Below, in pieces: positions 56,960 to 64,000 of a stretch of DNA of 64,000 bases. Origin of the DNA: Epiperipatus broadwayi (lineage: Eukaryota; Onychophora; Udeonychophora; Euonychophora; Peripatidae). The DNA lies in NCBI GenBank assembly GCA_028023455.1, contig JAQFVV010000017.1, forward strand, positions 2,042,501 through 2,106,500. The letters are read 5' to 3'. The translations under genes and the position numbers were made by a program. The stretch's first letter is position 1, and each line of letters starts with the position of its first letter. The notes beneath the pieces were generated by a model. That model was given only the letters and a program-made list of their open reading frames with translations, did not search any database and was not told the origin of the DNA.

Positions 56960-58470
56960 GGTTGACTTTAAGTCATTTTGAAGATTTGATATCTTAATAT
57001 AAACCAAGCACTGATTATACATATGTGTGGGAGATGATCTGCACCAAATGATGATTAATGGTTTAGCATAAAATATATTGGAGAGCATTTATCTTTTTCA
57101 CATGTGTGCTCATGTGCATCAGTTGTTTGAGATAGTGGATCACTAAAGGGATCTTGAAAGACTGTGTTCAACCAATTGCATTTAAAAGTCCAAGTATATA
57201 AATTATACCTGTATTCAAATATTACAGATTCAACCTATATCATGCCTATTCCTTTTCTATGCATTTAAATGGACAAAGTCCTATACATGAGGGTACTGAG
57301 TATCTTAAAGCCAACATGGGCATGATAATAATATTATATATAGAGCCTGCAAAACAAGCTCTTAACAAGCTTTGAGAATATTCTCAACCCCAGACCGGTT
57401 TCTGCATCTAGGGTCAGTGAGGTGCCAGGATATTCATTAGATTAAAAATACTAGGACAAGCCCAGCACTTTATCTAATGTATAAGTATTGAGAAGAAAAT
57501 CTGAAATTTCAGACATCCATATGTCTAAAAATCCAGCAATCTAATTTAAATAGCTATATGGGACTGAACTAAGTTCAGATACACCATATATTAATAGTCT
57601 TAGCACTATAAAATCGCCAAAGCCATAATAGCAAAAAATAAATCGATAAAAAAATCAAGACAAATGTCACATGACCTAATTTTAATAGCAAAAAATAAAT
57701 CGATTAAAAAAAAATCAAGACATGTCACAGGATCTAATTTTAATACAATTTATTTTTTATCAATTTATTTTTTGCTATTAAGGCTTTGGCGATTTTATAT
57801 TGCTAAGACTTAATATATGGTGTATCTGAACTTAGTTCAGCTCCATATAGCTATTTGAGTTAGACAGCTGGATTTTTAGACATATGGATGTCTGAAATTT
57901 TCAGATTTTATTCTCAATAGTTATACATTAGATAAAGTGCTGGGCTAGTTCTAGTATTTTTAATCTAATGAATATCCTGGCACCTCACTGAGGATGCTAG
58001 ATGCAGAAACTGGTCTGGGTTGAGGATATTCTCAAAGCTTGTTAAGAGCTTGTTTTGCAGGCTCTATGTATAACATTTGTAAATACGACTTTTATTAAAA
58101 TTAGGTCATGTGACATCTGACTTGATTTTTTATCACTTTATGATAATAATATTGGCATCAACAAGGAATTTGGGCATTTCATCAGATTTCCAATGATATG
58201 AATAGCCAAAGAATTGGAATGTGGAATAGATTGAAGCCTCTCTATCAAAATGTGAAAATTTAATATAAATCGAGCCCTGATTATTTGAGATGGGAGATTA
58301 TGATCTGCACCAATTTATGAATGCTGGTTTAGCATGAAATACATATACTGAAGGTCATTTATCTTTTTTCATGCATGTATTGTAATGTGTATCAGTTGTA
58401 TGGGATAGAATGGATAGCTAAAGGGAGCTTGAGAGTCTGGGTTTAAATCTCTTATAATTACATCAATAGA
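56960..58470 (+). repeat. Direct repeat flanking the 57.3-kb palindrome
   Basis: About 230 bp at 56960-57190 recurs at 58240-58470 with moderate divergence (gatctgcacca, ggtttagcat, atttatcttttt, gtgcatcagttg / gtgtatcagttg, ctaaaggga). Short inverted fragments also occur (GGCTTCAATCTA at 56870, TAGATTGAAGCC at 58230). The palindromic insertion sits between the copies. Confidence 0.7.
57336..58139. mobile_element. Palindromic insertion, family G (related to P), 0.8 kb
   Basis: Bounded by perfect 14-bp direct repeats ATGATAATAATATT (57322-57335 and 58140-58153). Outer hairpin arms start GAGCCTGCAAAACAAGCTC (57353) and end GAGCTTGTTTTGCAGGCTC (about 58064). Arms are about 90% similar with small indels, so it is older than the 41.8-kb copy. 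One end carries a tail with GGTCATGTGACATC. It shares module order and short motifs with family P: CCCAGAC-GGTTTCTG, GTCAGTGAGG, ATAGCTATATGGGACTGAAC and CCAAAGCCA. No protein is encoded. Confidence 0.85.
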
Positions 58471-58660
58471 TTTATGTATAAGGAGAAATAAAATTAAATG
58501 ACCCCAACAAACTTTCCCCATAATTTACAAGAGAATGAAAAAAACTTTTAAACCTATACTCTAAAAGTTAAAATAAATGTGAGATGGGGAAAAACATATA
58601 TTTGAATAGGATCATTATAAGATTAGAATAAAAAAAATGAGTATGAAACAGCTTGTCTTG

Positions 58661-58766
58661 CAGTGGTGGTTGAGAGGTCAGTGCAACTGCCTTGCACTTG
58701 CAGGCAGTTGCCCGTTTTGCGGGTTCGCGTTCTGGCCGATGCTATGACACTTAAAAAAAAAAAAAA
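58661..58766 (+). mobile_element. tRNA-derived SINE, full-length type
   Basis: AGTGGTGGTTGAGAGGTCAG (A-box region), an internal stem CAACTGCC...GGCAGTTG, GCGGGTTCGCGTTCTGG (B box), GCCGATGCTATGACAC and an A14 tail. Same family as 43217-43320. Flanks AACAGCTTGTCTTG / AACAAGGCTTGCTTTG are only an approximate TSD. Confidence 0.85.
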
Positions 58767-59379
58767 CAAGGCTTGCTTTGTTTAAATAATCGAGGTTTTG
58801 TGTACAATTTTATAAGCACTTTATGCACCCATGTCACCAAAGCTATTCTGTGATATATTTAAAGTCTGCTTCATCTGGGTTGAAATATCCAAAATCAGTT
58901 TATAACCTGGTTCAAATTCTTGGCAAGGTTATCTGAAAACCTTTAGGCAGTTTGCACATCGAATAGAAGTTAGGATAGCTTTTAGTTTGTATTGGGTGGG
59001 CAATTTACAAATTAGGTTAATGGGTATTATCAATATCATACAAGTAACAGTTTATCATTTTTTAAATCTTAGAGCATGGTATTCTTCCATCTTTATGGTA
59101 GCAAGAAAATGATAAACAGTATACTTAATGGCCATATCCAGATATATTAAGAATTATAATGGCATGCACTTAGATTATAATTGCTTAGTTTAAGAAATGA
59201 AGTTAAAAAGTAATTTTTCCCCGTATTAGATTATTTTCTTTCATGAATTTGGTTATAAGGATTGTCTGCTGAAATTATTGGCTTATGGCCAAATCTGCTG
59301 GTGATATTTGTCAGGTTTTGGAAAATTGTTCTCTGATACATACTTCTTAAATAATTGCTAGAATATTTGATAATTCACA

Positions 59380-60075
59380 TTGAATCTCTTTTAGTGATCT
59401 TTCTAAAACATTTTTATAAACCTTATCAATCAAATAAATAATATTCTCTTCATATAAATCTAACAAAATATATTCTCCTTTGTTTCTTTTAAAAAAACTA
59501 TTTCTTTCTCATTAAACCATATATATAAATCTTTAATACTCTATATCTTTCCAATGTTTTGACCACTTTTCTGCAGTCATTTTTAAGAATATTTTTTCTT
59601 TTGTACATATCACTTCCTTCTTTCTTCAATTATATTATTCCCTCCATATTCTTCCAAGAAATGTCATTATTCTTTTGGAAAAAAATTGTCCATACAAGAA
59701 AATCCTTGAGATTGCAGAAAAAAGCAGTTGAGATGTTGAAAAGATGATAGTGTATTAAAAATGTATATATATGGTTTATGAGAAAGAAAGGATTGTTAAA
59801 AGAAAAACAGGAAAAGAATATATTTTAAAGGAGGATTTATTGAAAAAAATTTTTTAATAATGATAATAATTTAAAATATAAATTTTTGAAATTAGTAAAC
59901 TTGTATGGACGGTTTTTTGAATAATCAGAAGAATAATGGCATTTCTTGAAAGAATATGGAGATAATAATATAATTGAAGAAAGAAAGAAGCTGATACATA
60001 CAAAAGAAAGAAAATCCTTGAGAATGTCCTCAGAAAAAAGTAGTTAAAATGTTGGAAAAATGATAGTGTATTAAA
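59380..60075. repeat. Inverted and direct copies of an unknown coding-like sequence
   Basis: 59540-59700 (minus) matches 59885-60075 (plus) closely (cttgtatggac, aataatggcatttcttg, ttgaagaaagaaagaag). 59695-59760 also repeats the end of the latter in direct order. 59800-59880 resembles 63000-63075. Translations are Lys/Asn-rich (NIIEERKKL..KERKSLRM). The source family is unknown. Confidence 0.65.
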
Positions 60076-60079
60076 TATA

Positions 60080-62845
60080 TTGTAACGGTATGTACTCTTT
60101 CAACAAGATAAGTTAAGACAGTTGCACTCACTATAGTTAGATTTAAGGTCTTCATATAGGATGCCATGAATGATGTGATTTAATTTTGATATAAAACTAT
60201 ATCCGTTCCCAATAAATAATTTATTATCAATAAATTATTATATCTAAACCACGTCAAATCAATTTTCACCTTAATTGACTTAACCGTTATGCTCAGATTT
60301 CGAACTCGGGGAAGTTTAACAATTTACTCTCTTCAGGGGTTCCTATCAATATACTAGAGTAATGATAATAATAAATCTCACTAACTCTTTAAAATGGGTT
60401 TCATGAAATTAATATAATCAATAAAGATTATTATATTAAATGTTCTTATCTTATAAAATCAAATAAATAAAACAAATTGAAGACTTCATTTAGTTTAAGA
60501 TAAAAAACAATAATTATTTATTTAACAAATAACTTAAACTCTATAATATATAAAAAATTATTTATATATCTACTTCCTTATATTGAAAATATAAATATTC
60601 TATTTACTTATGGTAGATATATTTTCTAACTTATAACACTACATGATTTTATAACATAAAATATAAGTATCCAAATATTAAGACTTCTACATTAACACTA
60701 TTATATATTAATTAGATTATACAAATAATAATCCAATCATTTATATATAATGTTTTCATTCATTAAAATGATTGTATGTAATATGTTTATTAATAGAAAA
60801 GTATATATTTCATATCAATGTTAGTCATTTATCCACTTATCATACATTATGGTTATTAGACTATTTGTATTAGTATAAACAAAATAGTGTCATAGAAAAT
60901 AATTGTATGTGAATTTAAGAATAATTTAATTTCTTACCTCCAAATTCACTTTATCCCTTTATATTTTTACATGCCTTTCCCATATTAATATTTCTTACTC
61001 TATATCTAGATCTTTATTAATTGAAAATAAAAGTATTTTAAATTATTAATTCTCTCTTATTATTCATTTCTTTAATGAAATGAATACAATAATAAAGGAA
61101 ATGAAATTAATGTTTCCCAATTATAATTTTTAAAAATTAAATGGTATTCATAAAAGTTGAATACAATAGTCTTAGATGTTCCTGGAATTTGCGAATGAAA
61201 ATCCTTTGAAGATGCAATTTTTAATTCCTTCATTGTTATATATTGAAGAAAATAATAGGATATCCCAAGTTCACATTTAGTTTCCTCCTCGTATGTAGAT
61301 TTCAACTTCATTAATACATAGTTCCTTTATTAACAATTATAATTGCATTTTGAAGATATAGCTTCTATATAATTTTATAGGCATTTGCAAAAGATGTTAT
61401 CCACATATATATATTTGACTAGGCAAGTGCATTTTATATATCCTATGATAAATAGGTGTTCTACTCATTCTGTGTTTTCCTTATAATGTAAAGTACATTA
61501 AATTTAGTTGAAGTTTTTATAAACATGTTCTTTTTTAAAAAGAGGTTTACATTTTAGAACTCCAATTAGAATGATTTTTATGGAACACGAAAATATATTG
61601 AAATTACTTTCTTTAAAAAAGTATTAGAAATTTCTTCTAATAAATATTAATGCAACGGTTGCTAGTCATGGTTAAAAACATAATTTGGCATCAGTTTCTG
61701 ACTGTCCAAATCCCGTCACTTTTAATGGTACAGTTAAAGTTTTACCGTCATTTGAAAATTTAGAAAAAGTTCCATAAGATGCTGCCCTCTCTTGAATTAT
61801 TTTACAAGTAAAAAATCAATAAAATGGTCATCATAGTTTTAACAAAAATGGGTGATCTCTTCTTGAATCTTTTTGGCTGTTACAGTTGTCAATAACTGAA
61901 AAGTTATGATCTCTTTTTGTTTCATTTTGAAAATGATAAACGAATGTTTTAGACCATTTTAAACGTACTTTTTGACAAATTATAAATTATTTTGATAAAA
62001 TATGCTAAAAATAAAATTATTTTAGAAAAATAGTTAAGACTTTAACAAAATTATTTACTTTTTTTTCAGCTTAAAATTGGCAAAGAAAATCGCTGATGTC
62101 ATAAAATGTTTTCATTGGTCAAAAATATTCGTTTTACATTCTCCGCTCGCAAATAATTTTACAATTATAAAGAGAAATTCATTTTTGAAAAACTTTCATT
62201 CACTTTCATAATCTGACAAATTATTAATATATTTTTTACAAATGAAACTAAAGTGAATATAATATTAAAAGATGAATATATTTTAATGATTGAATTTGTG
62301 TTTTGCCACTTCACTTTGTGAATTGACCAATTAAAAATTTAGACTTTTACCTCACTTGGCCAATAAAATAATCAGCAACAAAGAGGTTAAATCATTCAAA
62401 ATATAGATTTTATCTTATATACTGTTTTTTTTAATTGAACACGGTATAAGTCTTTGTAAGGATATAGCTGAAAGAATAGAATCCTTAATCTTCTAATAAA
62501 AATAGAATTATTTTTATATATAGCTGCAGAGCTTGCTGAAGCATATCACATTCTACATTGTTACAATACAATTCGATATTAAATCTCTAAGTTAATTTCA
62601 TTTCCTTTAATTCGATAAACTATGTGAACCCAGAGGTCATCACCATGTCAACTGTCTTTTCCAACAATGATTTTTCATTTTAAAGAATGAAAAATACTAA
62701 ATTACATTATATTTGTATAAATATAAGAAATACAAACATAATGTATACATGTTGATTATATGTATGTATGAGTATATACATATACTCCTACAATATATAT
62801 ACAATTTAATGATAAATAACGTTTTTTAAAAGAAAAAAAGAATAT
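60080..62845. other. Intergenic, nothing firmly identified
   Basis: Very AT-rich. It begins after a TGTAACGG string (60074) that could mark an LTR edge, but no matching end was found. A 79-codon minus-strand frame (61072-61311) has no motif. Confidence 0.4.
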
Positions 62846-62847
62846 AT

Positions 62848-62940
62848 ATATATTTAATGTGTCAAAGCATTGGCTGAGGTGTGAACCCCGGGACAACTGC
62901 TTGTAAGTTCGCTGTGCTAACCACTCAGCCACCAACAACA
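62848..62940 (-). mobile_element. tRNA-derived SINE
   Basis: Minus strand: GTTGTTGGTGGCTGAGTGGT then TAGCACAGCGAA (A-box region), CCGGGGTTCACACC (B box), then CAATGCTTTGACACA and an AT-rich tail. The head differs from the 43.2-kb type but the tail is shared. Confidence 0.8.
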
Positions 62941-62944
62941 AAAA

Positions 62945-64000
62945 TATATTTTGTTGGATTTGTATGAAAATAATATATTTTATAGATTATATATACTTTT
63001 AAAGAAAAAAGGAAGGATTTATTGTTGTTGAAAAACTTTTTTTAATAATGATAATAATTTTAAAATATTTTTTTTTAATAAAGTAAGTTTCCTAAAGTTC
63101 TAAAGCCCCCTACCCATCTAGTTTGAATGTTATTTTATACACACTTTTAATCCTTTAATTCTGCTTACTAAGTGATTTTAAGTAATGCATTTTCTTGTTT
63201 ATATATCTGTAAAAAGATGTTTTTTTATTTTTTTTCATGCTTATCAGTAATTTTATAAAATACGATTTTTTTTTCCAAATAATTCTAAGCATACTTTAGC
63301 ATTGCCGAAATAATTTTATTACTATTTAATTTATATGTTTGGAAAATATGTTATTAAATTAAAAAAACCTGTATACTATAGAATTGGCTATTTTTACTTG
63401 TAAAACTTGGACCCTGCTCTTCATTATCAAATAATAAAATAAATAGTCCACTAACCTTGAATATAATATGCTACAAAATTATATATACACTTTGTATTTA
63501 CCTGATGAATAATTCCAAAAATAGTGAACTCTCATACCTTATTTGAATTTCTTCATAATTAGAAATCTATCCTAAAAACATATATACAGGAACATAAAAA
63601 TCTATCTAATACTTACTTTATTATTGAACTTCTTATGACTATGTTACATAATATCAATAATCATGTATTACTTGTTTTTAAGTCCTTTCATTGATTTTGA
63701 AAAATTTATTTGTTAACTTTTGATCTTTTTCATGTTAGAATGAAATTTTAAAATCGAGGCTTAATTATCTAAATTCAATAGAATTGCTTGAAAATTGATA
63801 TATAACTAAGATCTTAATCCATTTGACATACTTTTCTTTTCAGTATGTCAACTAGTTTGATAGATATGGAACAGAGCTCAGGGAAAATATTTAATAATTT
63901 TGCAGTTAACAGTTCTTAGAATTTTCATTTGGTTTAAATAATGGTCACAAGAAGGCAGTTTAATTTTTTTTTTTAATTTAATAACATTTTTAAAACTTTC
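62945..64000. other. Intergenic right edge, no gene
   Basis: AT-rich; 63000-63075 is a diverged repeat of 59800-59880. Nothing else was recognised. Confidence 0.5.

Noticed and set aside
60074-60960. Possible LTR starting TGTAACGG
   Set aside because: No matching terminal CA end, promoter or TSD could be found.
62848-62940. Possible genuine tRNA gene
   Set aside because: A and B boxes are present but the acceptor stem does not pair. The tail matches other SINE copies.

Overview
This is a eukaryotic (animal) genomic window, strongly AT-rich and CpG-poor, with one recognisable protein-coding gene and a dense layer of decayed transposable elements. No bacterial operons, rRNA genes or CRISPR arrays are visible. 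The host is an invertebrate with large introns. The mix of RTE-type and Jockey-type LINEs, a Penelope-like element, hAT-like DNA transposons and tRNA-derived SINEs fits several arthropod, mollusc or cnidarian lineages, and I cannot name the species.

The gene is the 5' part of SEC61 alpha, the channel subunit of the ER protein translocon, on the minus strand. Exon 1 (start codon at 45991) and exons 2-6 run leftward to 1430. Together they encode the first 154 residues with exact splice phasing; the rest lies beyond the left edge. Introns 2 and 3 are each about 19 kb, while introns 1 and 4 are only 159 and 132 bp. In intron 5 (1540-7375) a 39-nt candidate cassette exon (3339-3377) has good splice sites and matches the flanking phase. 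It would add 13 residues to the cytosolic loop before TM3.

Region by region. 1-7.7 kb: exons 4-6, one clear SINE with target-site duplications (TSDs), and two unassigned GC-richer islands. 7.7-26.8 kb (intron 3): a fold-back repeat family, an RTE tail, a Jockey LINE split by a hAT-like element with an 8-bp TSD, a second TIR element, nested palindromes, and a candidate spliced antisense transcript with a CpG-richer promoter-like zone. 26.8-45.8 kb (intron 2): Penelope-like GIY-YIG fragments, including a 3-kb inverted-repeat copy interrupted by a 1.43-kb TIR transposon, LTR-like promoter sequences, and a 1.1-kb near-perfect palindrome. 46-64 kb (upstream of SEC61A): two RTE relics, SINEs, short palindromes, a 0.8-kb palindrome and minisatellites, with no host gene recognised.

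The most unusual signal is a set of palindromic insertions (22756-22866, 23580-23832, 41815-42907, 57336-58139). They share sequence modules and are each bounded by target-site duplications of 12-16 bp. That length and variability suit target-primed retroposition better than cut-and-paste transposition. Separately, several inverted repeats, two of them tied to Penelope-like sequence, carry a compact motif resembling a hammerhead-ribozyme core.
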